Positions 43,900 through 54,215 of a stretch of 64,000 bases of DNA are shown here, in pieces. The notes below the pieces were generated by a model. It did no database searches. It saw nothing but the letters and a program-made list of their open reading frames with translations, and had not been told where the DNA came from. The translations under genes and the position numbers were made by a program. Origin of the DNA: Azolla caroliniana. Taxonomy: Eukaryota > Polypodiophyta. The DNA is taken from positions 14,880,001-14,944,000 of the forward strand of contig JBHGNT010000011.1 in the NCBI GenBank assembly GCA_043228905.1. The letters are read 5' to 3'. Each line of letters opens with the position of its first letter. Within the stretch, counting starts at the first letter, position 1.

Positions 43900-44713
43900 T
43901 GTCGCGTTGCTATGCGCGTGCGTGGAGAACGAGGCGGGACCACCGGGGTCTTGGACCGAGAAATAGCTGAGAAGGAGGAGAACGGAAAGGCAACGTGTGC
44001 ACTTGCACAAGCCCAGACACGGGAACACACAGGAATCACAGTCCAACAACACAGCAAACGAGACGACTAGAAGTCCGAGTATATGAACATGTATGTATAT
44101 AAATATATATATATATATATCAAACAAGCCCAGACACGGGAACACACAGGAATCACAGTCCAACAACACAGCAAACGAGACGACTAGAAGTCCGAGTATA
44201 TGAACATGTATGTATATAAAAATATATATATATATATCAAGACGGTTACAACTAACAGGCCGGCAAGGTGAACACCGCCGCCTGTTCACTCACACACACA
44301 GAAGAGCGGGATGGAGACTCTGTCGGAAGTACACGGGCGTTCCACAGAGCAGAGTCAGCCTCCCGAAAACCTGCGCAAAATGGCTATGGAGAGTGGCAGA
44401 GGAGAAGGGCTCGGTCCCAGTCCGGCAGCACTTCGTCCTCTCTAACGCGCGATCCCTTTTCCCATTCCTCTCCCTCTCTTTTATAGCCCAAGGAGGGAGG
44501 CCGTTATCATCCGTTACATCACATTAATTCTCTGTCCTTTCGAACAGAGATACACCTTGATTCTCTCCCTATTGAATGCGTGCTACCTAGGATTTCACCT
44601 CAGCCGACTTGTACCTACCTACTTACCATACAACAAAAAGTGTGCTCGCCTGTAAGGGCCGGTTTACTCACACTAAACTCGGTTTCCGACTAGGGACGGT
44701 TTTCTTCACGACA
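43900..44713 (-). repeat. 3' LTR of A3 with a 117-bp tandem duplication
   Basis: 814 bp against 699 bp in the 5' LTR. 44008-44124 is repeated at 44125-44241 almost unchanged, including a (TA)n tract at the end of each copy. The duplication therefore arose after integration or during the last reverse transcription. Confidence 0.9.
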
Positions 44714-44788
44714 TCTGCCCCCACTTAACCGCGCATCCACCGGTATGCGCCAAAATTGGGCTCTTGCTGGAGAAAACCGGTCCAATAT

Positions 44789-45204
44789 TCACTCGTCGTC
44801 TTCCGGATCGTCATCCGCCTCGGACCGCCCGTCGTCGTCGTCCATGCTTTCCAGATCCGGCTCGCACTTGTGTCGTTTCTTAAACTCTTTGAGCCTCTTC
44901 CCCGCTACTGGTATTGCCATCCTCGTACCATCGAGCTCCGCAAGATGGTAAGTCCCGTTGTCGTTGGCGCCTGTCACCACGTAAGGCCCGAACCACCTCC
45001 TTGCAAACTTCCGCGTTGCCCTGTGCTGGTTGTCGAGGCTGCTGTCATACACTAGGACCCAATCGCCTTCCTCGATTTTCTTCGGTCGCAGTCAGTTAGT
45101 CCGATCAAACTGCCCTTTGTTCTTCAACCTTGCCAACCGAAGCTTCTCCGCGGTTCGTTCCACGTCCTCCGGCCTTCGCTCGAGCCGTCGAATCCGTGCC
45201 TGAC
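44789..45204 (-). pseudogene. Integrase C-terminal part of A3
   Basis: The minus-strand frame ARIRRLERRPEDVERTAEKL is followed by a stop and frame change, then KKIEEGDWVLVYDSSLDNQH, ARRWFGPYVVTGANDNGTYH and an acidic tail (DDDDGRSEADDDPEDDE). This is the GPY/F-type DNA-binding end of the integrase. It is cut off from the rest of pol by the insertion at 45205. Confidence 0.8.
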
Positions 45205-45281
45205 GAAGATGAACAAAGAAGGCCATAGAGACACACAGAGTGACAGCCACGGACAATGAACATTTCTCTCTATCTCTCTTT

Positions 45282-45322
<41 letters not shown>

Positions 45323-45530
45323 CCTCAACGTTGAACCCCCTTGGGAGGGGGGTGGAGCCATTCTAGGCACCACCCCCCACCCCACAATGCTTCTCAATGG
45401 TTGTCTTGTTCTTCACGTCCTCTCTCATCATCACACATTCATTATCAATCTACCATCATTGGTAGCCCTATTCCTATCTTTATCATTATCATCCCTAACC
45501 CTAAAAACGTATAACATTAGCTTCTCGAAC
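45205..45530. other. Foreign ~320 bp replacing the integrase core of A3
   Basis: The sequence contains a (CT)n tract (45283-45320), GGGAGGGGGGTGG and CCACCCCCCACCCC tracts and ACCCTAAAAACG. It joins the zinc-finger part of integrase (FEKL) to the C-terminal part, replacing about 550 bp. No duplication or LTR end is seen. It looks like filler from repair. Confidence 0.5.
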
Positions 45531-45556
45531 GTGGCTCACGTTCCGCGGTGTCCGGG

Positions 45557-47343
45557 CTAAGGACTTTCGTGGTAGGCCTTCAACAACTCCTCCTGTTCCT
45601 CCTTCTTCACCACCACTCGGAGTGGGATGTCGTCCCTCTTCTTCGGGTGTTTCCATATGTACCCGTCCCAAAGGAAAAATCGGTACGCTTTCTTCCGGAT
45701 CCGGTTGGTCTCTTCCTTTGTCCACGCCACATCCGGTGTCATTGTTTTCAAGAGCCCGCCGATCTGTAGCCACTCCCTGTCATACTTGCTCTCGTCGAAT
45801 TCCTTAAGCGCCGGAGTGCTCCCCTTTCTGGTCGTCACGTATGCCACCTCGAAGAAATCTACGCCGACTTTCTCGTCCTCCGAAACCATGCCATCCTCGT
45901 TTTCGAACCTCACCCTCGAGAGCATGTCGGCCATGGCATTGTCTTTTCCGGAAATGTGTCGTATCTCCGGATTCAGGGACTTGATGTATGCTATCCACCT
46001 GAGCATTGCCAGGTCCGGCGTCGCGCATCCGGAAACCATACCGAGAATCGGCAGGCAGTTTGTCTCGATTATTACCTCTGTCCCGATCAGGTAGTCTTTA
46101 TCGGCCTTCACTGCCGAAACGATACCCCAAAGTTCGCGTTTAACCTGGGCGTATCCTCGTTGTTTCTCACTTAGGACCTTCGCGCCAAACCGGATGGGGA
46201 ACCTCGTGCCAATGTCATCCTCTTGGTTGATCACCCACCCGATCCCGGTCGGGCTCGTGTCCACTGTCACGTAGATGGGGACGCCCTTGCTGTAAGCCGC
46301 TTTACGGAGAGCCGGTGCTACCGTAAGCGCCTCCTTTAGTCTCCGGACCGATTCCGTGTGCTCCGTCCTCCACTCGAACCTACGCCCTTTCTTCAATAGC
46401 CCGTAGAGCGGCTCCGCGACATGCGCGTAGTGCGGAATCCAGATGTGGTAGAACGAGCACGCCCCCAAGAATCCGCGGACCTCTGTAACTGACCCGCAGT
46501 CGTTCTTCATCGTGGAGATGGCTTCCACCTTTGCTAGAGACGGTTTCCTACCGTAAGGCCCGCACAGGTGTCCGACCACCAAGATCTCTGACTGCCTGAA
46601 CGCCGATTTTTCTCTGGAGAAGGTGAGTCGTGCGCTCTCAAGCCTCTGGAGCACCTTCTCGCAGTCGTCGATGTGGTTCACGACGAACCTCCGGCATCCA
46701 TCCGGCTCGACAGTCTTGTCCGCATCTTCCACCGAACACCCCTTTATTGGGATGTCGTCCAAGAATGGCATGGTGATGTCCGGGATACAGTCCCTCAACA
46801 CCTTGTTCATTGCGTTCACCATATGCGCCACCGAATTCGTCCCTCCTTGTGGTAGGGTACACATCCACACTAGGCTGAGAGGAGTCCGCATCGTCGTAAT
46901 GCCTCTGCTCTCCACGGCTAGTTGGAACTGACGAGTACACATCACCGACAGAGTAAATCGACCTTCCAGCGAAGGCCTCTGCGAACTCGTCTATGGTCGG
47001 TCTGATTCCTGCGTTACGGATGGTCACCTTGTTGACTGGTTGCCGGTCCTAAATGAAGCGCAACGTGCCGTTCTTCTTCGGCACCGTAAACCACCGATTC
47101 GAATACGGGGCACTCGACGGCTCGAGGATGCCCATCTCCAGCTTTTGCTTTAGAAGCTCCATCAACTTCGGGATGTGAGCTCTCGGCACCGGAATCGGTT
47201 TGAGATTCCATGGTACATGCGGTATCGTGAAGATCACCATCGGTTCAACGATCGTCTGGTCCACGCACCCGATCTCCCCCGGCGAGAACGCGAAGGCTTT
47301 CCCATGCCTTCCGAGCATTCTCCGAAACCTAAACCCTAAACCC
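45557..47343 (-). pseudogene. RT, RNase H and integrase N-terminus of A3
   Basis: After a deleted linker the frame reads MLGRHGKAFAFSPGEIGC, NRWFTVPKKNGTLRFI, stop, PVNKVTIRNAG, and FAGRSIYSVGDVYS with a frameshift near 46945. It continues with MCTLPQGGTNSVAHMVNAMN and the catalytic MPFLDDIPIKG. RNase H has VDTSPTGIGW and KRELWGIVSAV. Its third acid is changed to Asn (IETNCLPILGM; Asp in element B), which should abolish activity. The frame ends in the integrase zinc-finger region (LLKAYHESP, stop). Confidence 0.85.
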
Positions 47344-47344
47344 T

Positions 47345-48342
47345 CTCTAAAAATCCCCTCGGTTGCCGCCACCGAGGGTCTCGCGATTCCTCTCATGGTT
47401 CGGTCATACGGTCATGAATTGGACGGAATGCCGACCGTCCTGGCTCTTGACGCGCGCGTACGCCGAACCTTTGTCTTGCACTTTCATCTCCATGCGCACT
47501 GCCGTAATGTATGGTTCGCCGAGAATCACCGGGTGCGAGGATGTTTCCTGCACGAAGAAAAGTTGATCTATCTCGACGTCACCGACCTTTACGCGTATAT
47601 TCGAGCACGCCCCATGCAGCTCCTTCGTAGCACGCGTCGCCGCGCGTATCTTCCACCCATGCTTGGTGTTGATCGGCCATTTACCCCTCTTGTAGAAATC
47701 CATGGACATCAGGTTGATTTCGGATCCATGGTCTACCAAGGCCGCCACCGGTTCCGGAACATCGCCGATCCGCACAGGGGTTTCCATAGTTTCCCTAGCC
47801 CAATGCGGCTTCGCATAGTGGCTTTCCGCCAACTCGTCTTCTAGGGCCGCGTCCTCTATGTGCGTCGTTCGCACTTCCACTGGCTTCTCCGGCTCTGGCT
47901 CTATCGACAACCTCTTCCTCTTCACCAAATCTACGATGGAGTCGTGGAACTCCTTCTTGGCGATCCCAAGCACTTCCCTCAGCGACAGCTCCACTTTGCT
48001 GTCGAGGATACGTTCCTCCAGGACCTTTCGCAGGTCCGTGGTTCTTTCGATTTCCGTGCTCAACCGGTACCCGGCCGTCTTGGCTTTATCCGGTGCGCCG
48101 GTCGCACTAGCCTCATTCTGCCTTTGACCGAACCGGGTCTCGTACCGTTGCGAGGGCCCGGCCCCTCCGGTTTTACCTACTCGCTTTTCTTCCACCAGAG
48201 CCTCGTAGTTCTGGCATGTGGCTTCAACGAAGCCCGACTTCTCTTCGACCGGGTCACTCCACCCGGTTACCTCCCGGACCCGTTTTTCCGTGCGGTCCGC
48301 TTCTTCTTTCCTTAGTCGTGCGCCGGCGAGGCCTTCCAGCAT
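47345..48342 (-). pseudogene. Gag tail and protease of A3
   Basis: A single frame joins the gag tail (EVTGWSDPVEEKSGFVEATC, PSQRYETRFGQRQNEAS) to the linker (ERTTDLRKVLEERILDSKVE) and protease, with no stop between gag and protease in this family. The active site is ALVDHGSEINLMSMDF; the second block is SHPVILGEPYI. TGA/TAG after VQFMTV breaks the end. The conserved GGATTTTTAGAG follows at 47345-47356 in the same frame. Confidence 0.85.
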
Positions 48343-48475
48343 CAGTGGCCAGAATCCGGCTTCGTTCGTCTTCCGGGCCTCACCACCTCCGACCCGGATC
48401 CCAGCCGACGCCGAGTAGTGAACGGTCTCCGCATGGCGAGCCGCCGCTTCTTCCGATCAGCCGTCTCATACCCCC

Positions 48476-49474
48476 TCATCCGACATTCAGGTCCAGGGCC
48501 CTTCGGGTCTCGCTAGCGTGCACCTGACCGTTCCATAGGTACACCACGTTGGCTTTCATTGCCTTGACGAAGTCCCCGCAATCCTTCCGGACATGGCCGA
48601 CCGCGTCGCACCACAAACACCGGTTTCCAGCCAGAGGCCTTCGGTCACAGACCTGTTCGCCGCCGTCCCTCCGTGCCTGTGCAATCTGGAGGTCCTTTAC
48701 GATCCTAGTCAGCTCCTCTAGAGCTGCTCCTCCAGACGAGCCTTTGACCATGCCGTTCGAAGTTGATCCGGTCTCGAGCCAGTCTCGGGTCTCTTCCCTT
48801 CGCGCTAGCAGGGTTGGCTCGAGTTTCCTTGTTGCTACAGAGCCCGCCCCTGTCGATCCTTTATCGACCCACTCTCGCCGTTTGTCGAAACGGCCACAAA
48901 CTCTCTTCACCACGGCCCAATCGGTCGTCAGCCCGTCATCAGTCTCCAGCAGGAGACCCACTTGCTCCCAATCCCTCGCATCCACCGACTTAACGAACAG
49001 CAGGACGCGACTTGTGTCTAGTACGGACCGATCGAGCGCCGAAAGACGCGCAAAGCGTTCTTCAAACTCCCGGAGGAGCATTGACGCGTTTCTCCCCTTT
49101 TCGAGGGTCTCTACCCATTCCATGAAGTCTCGTTTCGAGAGCCGAAGCGCGTCATCAAGCCCGTATTTTTTGAGGAGCCGACCTTCAAACTCTTCCCAGG
49201 TCTGATTCTCAGCCCATACCTCGAGCACCTCCGCATGGATGCCCGACATCGCCACCCGAGGGAATCCGGTCAGTCGCCTTTCTTCCGGAATGTCTCTCAT
49301 TACCATCTCGGCCCAGTAGGCCTCCAAATAGCTCGTGGCGTCCTTCCCACCGAACCGGCCTATCGTGTCGACGACCGCTTCAATAGCCCTATTAAGGGCA
49401 CCTACGCCTTCGCGCGTACTCACTATCCGATCCACAGCCGAAGCCATGGCTTCCACGAGATCCGACCCCCTCAT
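48476..49474 (-). pseudogene. Gag of A3
   Basis: ATG 49474, 22 bp inside the primer site, opens MRGSDLVEAMASAVDRIVST. The frame runs 332 codons with IEAVVDTIGRFGGKDATSYL, MRDIPEERRLTGFPRVAMSG, LREFEERFARLSALDRSVLD and the CCHC knuckle CLWCDAVGHVRKDC near residue 290. It then frameshifts after DLNVG, where relatives continue GRGGMKRLMEEAAARH. The gag tail resumes in another frame from about 48450. This is the best-preserved family A gag here. Confidence 0.85.
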
Positions 49475-49496
49475 CTTTTTATTCCTCTACCGCCTC

Positions 49497-49516
49497 TTCA
49501 CGTCGGGTTCACCAAA
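49497..49516 (-). other. Primer-binding site of A3
   Basis: The minus strand reads TTTGGTGAACCCGACGTGAA, two bases from the LTR. It is identical to A2. Confidence 0.7.
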
Positions 49517-49518
49517 TA

Positions 49519-50217
49519 TGTCGCGTTGTTACACGCGTGCGTGGAGAACGAGGCGGGACCACCGGGGTCTTGGACCGAGAAATAGCTGAGAAGGAGGAGA
49601 ACGGAAAGGCAATGTGCGCACTTGCACACGCACAGACACGGGAGCACACAGGAATCACAGTCCAACAACGCAGCAAACGAGACGACTAGAAGTCCGAGTA
49701 TATGAACACGTATGTATATAAATATATATATATATATATATCAAGATGGTTACAACTAACAGGTCAGCAAGGCGAACATTGCCGCCTGTTCACTCACACA
49801 CACAGAAGAGCGGGATGGAGACTTTGCCAGAAGTACACGGGCGTTCCACGGAGCAGAGTTAGCCTCCCGAAAACCTACACAAAATGGCTATGGAGAGTGG
49901 CAGAGGAGAAGGGCTCAGTCCCAGTCCAGCAACACTTCGTCCTCTCTAACGCGCGATCCCTTTTCCCATTCCTCTCCCTCTCTTTTATAGCCCAAGGAGG
50001 GAGGCCGTTATCATCCGTTACATCACATTAATTCTCTGTCCTTTCGGACAGAGATACACCTCGATTCTCTCCCTATTGAATGCGTGCTACCTAGGATTTC
50101 ACCTCAGCCGACTTGTACCTACCTACTTACCATACAACAAAAAGTGTGCTCGCCTGTAAGGGCCGGTTTACTCACGCTAAACTCGGTTTCCTCCTAGGGA
50201 CGGTTTTCTTCACGACA
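49519..50217 (-). repeat. 5' LTR of A3
   Basis: 699 bp, ending on the plus strand TTTTCTTCACGACA. TATAAAA is on the minus strand near 49987. A single copy of the segment duplicated in the 3' LTR is present. Confidence 0.9.
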
Positions 50218-50221
50218 ATGG

Positions 50222-50540
50222 TTGTAGAGACACTCACTCGCACACTCTCACTCACTCACTCTCGTTCTTACACAGTTTTTGAGGCAACTATCCATTGTGT
50301 GTCTATACAACAATGATCAACAACTATATACCATAAAGTGTGCCCTAATTGTATTTATACATATACAATTTTCTAGTTATTTACATACATAGCTCACAAG
50401 GGGCACATTTAGACTATTTACATATATATAGTCAGCCGATTTCAGTTTCAGTTTTCGATTTCGGCCTCAACCGAAATACTCATTGACTCCATCTGATTCG
50501 GGTCATTCTCTTCCCATTCGGAGGGACCCATTTCCCAACA
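50222..50540 (-). repeat. Copia 3' LTR, proximal part (split by A3)
   Basis: Its sense start is TGTTGGGAAATGGGTCCC at 50540, next to a GAGTGAAGGGGGAGTT polypurine tract. With 43649-43899 it makes a ~570-bp LTR. It is related to the LTR at 15816. Confidence 0.75.
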
Positions 50541-51045
50541 AACTCCCCCTTCACTCCGGCATGAAGTACTTCACCAGTCTGACCATCTATCGATATTCGT
50601 TCAATTTCTCTGTTGACAATACTTTCGTTAGCGTGTTTAATCCATTTTTGGCCGTGTGGATCTTTACTAGAGAAAACTCTTTTTCTTCTACTCGCTCTTG
50701 GAGCCAATCATATCTTCTTTGGATGTGCTTGGTCCTCGAGTAGTAGGCGACATTCTTCGCAAGGTGGATGGCACTCTGGTTATCGCAATGGACTCAGAAT
50801 TCCTCTTGTCGAATCCCCAACACTTTGATGAACTCTTTCATCCAAATGATTTCCTTGCCGACTTCTACTATGGCCATGTACTTGGCTTCCGTGGTTGATA
50901 GCGCCACGACCTTTTGCAGTCTCGACTACCACGAGACAACTCCCCCTACATAAGTCATCACGTATCCGGACGTGGATCGGCTGGTATCCACATCAGCCGA
51001 CATGTCCGAATCAGTATAACCTTCTAGTGAGGGGTTACCTAAGCC
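50541..51045 (-). pseudogene. Copia RNase H fragment
   Basis: The minus strand reads LEGYTDSDMSADVDTSRSTS, GYVMTYVGGVVSW, stop, ALSTTEAKYMAIVEVGKEII, VHCDNQSAIHLAKNVAYYSR and TKHIQRRYDWLQERVEEKEF. This is the C-terminal RNase H of a copia pol, close to the fragment at 17714. Several stops are present. It directly precedes the polypurine tract and LTR at 50540. The upstream part is absent beyond about 51045. Confidence 0.85.
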
Positions 51046-52433
51046 GAATCAGAGGCACATGCTATCGCGGAAATCCGCGCCTGCGTTTCGGTCGGACAGG
51101 ACCACCAGGGTCTTTGATCGGGGAGGATAAATCAGGTGACTTGTGCTTGAATCGATCGTTTAGGTTTATGGTCGGGTCATTATTTGTTGTCATAGACACT
51201 TGTGTGGGTTGGACACCCCGTAATGTATGAATTTTGGGAAGTGAAGATAGATGAAGTAAATAGGGAGAAGACTTGGGTGTGCTAAGGAATTCCTGAATTC
51301 CAATCTCTCCATGTTGTTCGGGGTTATTCTAGGTCGGATGGTCATTGTATTGCGGTTAGAGAATTAACTTGTTTTTGCTTCCATTGTGTGCAGGGAAATT
51401 GGAGGTATTGTTTAAACAAAGCATATATTCAGAATTGGGAGTACCATACATTGAATGATAAGGAAGCAGTTGATGGAGAAATAGAAACAAATGTTGAGTG
51501 ATGTGGAGATACTCTAAGTGATGTCTTAAACGTTGGGGATAATTTCGTTGTAAATGCAGAAGAAGGTAATTCAAAGGGTGTTGATTTCTATATATTGAAG
51601 TGCACTGTTTGTAAACAATGTGCAATGAAGAATATTGTACAGATTCTTGGAGAAATTTTGTATCTGTCAGGACATTCTACATTGAAGGTATATTTTATGC
51701 AAGACTAGATGATTACGATTATGTGTATAGGCTTTTAGAAGACAAACCAGTAGCGTACATGTAATCTCATTTGGTCAGGTGCATCAACGTCCCGATGTCA
51801 CAATACAATAGCTGCTCAGGTTTATACACAGTTAGTGTTAATGTGTATGAATGTATTTACAATAGTATGCCATGGAATTTGTAACTACAAGGAGATCATA
51901 CCAATTTTCTTGTAAAACAAGCAGAGCACATGTATTGCAAAAAAACAGTTTAATAAAATTGTTTGGGAGACTGCCGTCTTTCTGATATACAATTTTCATT
52001 TTGTTCTTGTTTCTTAATAAAATCATTTGGGAGTCTTCTTTTTTATATACAATCTTCTTTTTGTTCTTCTTTCTTAATAAAAAAACAATTTAATAAAATC
52101 GTGTGTCTTTTTTATATACAGTCTTCTTTCTTAAAAAACAATTTAATAAAATCGTTTGGGAGTCTTCTTTATGATATACATTTATACTTATTGCAACTTT
52201 CCGTCTTAGTGTCTATTCAATGTGCATAATGACAATTATACTGTATGGAATACATTTTGGCAATGGGTTTATTACTCTAAAGTGAACCATGTACAAGTTC
52301 AAACAGTTTGCCTAATTCGAAGAAAAAGCAACAGCATGAAATCAGAAATCGTGTACCTACTCTTAAAATTACATCGTGGATAATTTACTGAAAACAAGTG
52401 ATTTAATTCTTCATTGATTAATATGTCATCAAA
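51046..52433. other. AT-rich low-repeat island, first part
   Basis: No LTR or RT signature is seen. A short triplicated block of ACAATTTAATAAAATCGTTTGGG-like words lies at 51945-52165. Weak coding potential is described separately at 51394-51834. Confidence 0.4.
51394..51834 (+). pseudogene. Possible decayed host exon, function unknown
   Basis: After an acceptor-like TTGTGTGCAG at 51384-51393, the plus strand reads GNWRYCLNKAYIQNWEYHTL, DKEAVDGEIETNVE, stop, then CGDTLSDVLNVGDNFVVNAE and EGNSKGVDFYILKCTVCKQC. In another frame it reads RTFYIEGIFYARLDDYDYVY then RLLEDKPVAYM, stop, SHLVRCINVPM. These have the look of real protein rather than repeat translation, but at least two frameshifts and two stops intervene. 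I cannot name the family with confidence. Confidence 0.3.
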
Positions 52434-52830
52434 TTACATATTTATAATACACCATTGGCAATGTCTACAAAGTGCCTATAAAAAGCTAAGCTATTGCTGG
52501 TCAGTTCTATATCCATTATATTCAGGCCAAGTATCCCAAAAATCAGAAAGTCTTTTGAATCTTGCATTATCCTTCTGCTCACATTTTTTGTGTCCACGAA
52601 CCCTTGAAATGTTGTCGCCACTTCGGGAAGAATCTTTGACACACTTCCACACATCTATACGTGGATTTTCACTCCAAATATACAAATCAAAGTATTGCAC
52701 AACCCACTCTAGAAATTGATTCATGTCCCTCCTTGGCTGCATATATCGCACACTCATCAGGACTTTATCAAGCTCCAAGATCAAGGCTCTTCTTTCGGCT
52801 TCTAATGGTTTAGGTTTCCATTCCTATAAC
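52434..52830 (-). pseudogene. FCP1/HAD phosphatase-like gene fragment
   Basis: The minus-strand frame reads EAERRALILELDKVLMSVRY, RRDMNQFLEWVVQYFDLYIW, SENPRIDVWKCVKD and RLSDFWDTWPEYN. The pattern of a hydrophobic strand, LELDKVL, RR..(N)QFLEW, FDLYIW and the late WDTWPEYN block resembles FCP1-homology HAD phosphatases, whose motif is DxDx(T/V). Here the first Asp is Glu, which would remove the nucleophile. A one-base frame change near 52650 is suggested by good coding in a second frame (LLPEVATTFQGFVDTKNVSR-like). No transposon signature surrounds it, so it is likely a host pseudogene or captured fragment. Confidence 0.4.
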
Positions 52831-52869
52831 TGAGCTTGTGTTACACAAGTATTGGTAGCACACGATCAA

Positions 52870-53212
52870 TTTCAATCAACTCAGGTTCTGTCGACACAAT
52901 TGGTGTCCTTTTCCTCTTCAAACCCCTGGTCGACTATGTCGTTGGGTTTGGCTTCACCTTGTATTGTTGTTGTGCAGTCATTGGGTCTGGCTTCACATTG
53001 TTTTGCTCTTGTATAGTCGACTGTGTCATCAGTCCTGGCATTACCTCTATGCATGTAGATAGTTCTCTAGTCGATATCAGCCCACTGGTATCACATGTTG
53101 CATCTACATGCAAAATCAGATCATTTGTGCAACATGCTTGATCTACTTGCGTGACAAGATCATTTGTATCAATTGCTACATCTACTTTCAAGATGGGGCC
53201 CTCTAAACACAC
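52870..53212 (-). pseudogene. Possible N-terminal part of the FCP1-like gene
   Basis: The minus-strand frame MCLEGPILKVDVAIDTNDLV runs to a stop near 52934. It is followed in the same frame by GLKRKRTPIVSTEPELIEID, a basic patch like a nuclear localisation signal. Imperfect internal repeats of a TNDL(V/I) type are seen. It lies just upstream of the FCP1-like fragment, but the join is not demonstrated. Confidence 0.25.
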
Positions 53213-53262
53213 AGTAACATCAATAGTTGTCTAATTAACCCTTGTTTAATAAACTAATTCTT

Positions 53263-53587
53263 AACAAGTAGTAATGTTGGTAGAGCCCTTACACTACTTC
53301 GCACTCGATCTCACAAGTTAGGTATTGAAGTTGCATCATGGTATCAAAATGTAATGAATTTGAAGACATGTAAAGTATGCAATGAAGACATGGTCGAGGA
53401 TGATTGTCACTTGCTCTTCACATGCTCGACATATAGTGCAATTCGTTCAAGATATGTTGAGATGCTTAGTGGGAGTGATAACTTGAGTGTCATACTTAAG
53501 ACACCACCTAGAAGGTTGAGTTCATATGTGTATGCTTTATTAACACGTAGAGACTTTGTGCTTCAATGTATGAATACCCCTTCTTAG
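53263..53587 (+). pseudogene. C-terminal zinc-binding end of a LINE-like RT
   Basis: The frame reads GRALTLLRTRSHKLGIEVAS, then CKVCNEDMVEDDCHLLFTCS and TYSAIRSRYVEML, ending MNTPS and a stop. The C-x2-C-x8-H-x3-F-x-C arrangement after an RTRSHKLxIE stretch is typical of the region downstream of RT in several non-LTR-like mobile elements. No RT core is found upstream (53050-53260), so only the 3' end remains, as expected of 5'-truncated LINE copies. No poly(A) tail is obvious. Confidence 0.45.
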
Positions 53588-54200
53588 GAAGGAGACACAT
53601 ATTATCAAGAACACATGTATACTCTAGTCCCATAAGCCAAAATTGGCCTCTTTATGGACGATAAAAATTTCAAATTCTAATTCTCTCTCTCTCACACACA
53701 CACACACTCTCTCTCTCAGTCTTGCCTTGTGCCCTGTATCGATCAGAAGAGGAAGGTGAAGCTTGTGCTCACGCAGGAAGCCCATGAGCTCCCAACCAAA
53801 GGTTCATCATTCTGTGTATCTGTGTGTGTGTGTGTTTCGAGAGCGCCCAACTCTGATATCAGCCGAGTCTGGTTGTATTCTTCCCTGAGTTTAATCTATT
53901 TCGTTTTGTTGTATCTAGTCGTGCTCTCCGTGCTTGCATGCATCTCCATTCTGTCTCTGTTGCTCACATTTACCCAAGTCCTGAGCAACGCCCTTGTCAC
54001 TCGTTATCTAGCAACCGGTCCAAAGCAGACCAATCTCCATACCCGTGTGATAGCCGTCCGGCATCCCAGAACCGATCTGGACCGGATACGTGACCGGACA
54101 CCGATCCTGCGAAGATATCAGGTTGACCTTCCTACTCCCACCCGCTTCTTGGTACGAGATCCGTTTCGAGCAATTGTCGGTTGTAGAGGTTCTCAACCCT
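53588..54200. other. Copia leader/gag start region, decayed
   Basis: This region lies downstream (minus sense) of the primer site at 54201-54215, so it should hold a copia leader and gag. No gag frame longer than about 60 codons is seen. (CT)n/(CA)n tracts lie at 53681-53718. A 163-codon plus-strand frame (53729-54220) has no recognised domain and runs antisense to this region, so it is not called. Confidence 0.35.
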
Positions 54201-54215
54201 CATGCTCTGATACCA
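54201..54215 (-). other. Primer-binding site (initiator Met tRNA), copia
   Basis: The minus strand reads TGGTATCAGAGCATG directly after the LTR end TTCTTTACA. Confidence 0.85.

Larger units (their letters stand above)
43900..50217 (-). mobile_element. Ty3/gypsy element A3 (family A) with ATGG duplication
   Basis: LTRs at 43900-44713 and 49519-50217 flank gag, protease, RT, RNase H and a gutted integrase on the minus strand. The target duplication ATGG is exact (43896-43899 and 50218-50221). Primer site and polypurine tract are in place. Losses: the protease-RT linker is deleted near 47345, the integrase core is replaced by foreign sequence at 45205-45530, and there are several frameshifts. 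It split a minus-strand copia LTR. Confidence 0.92.
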
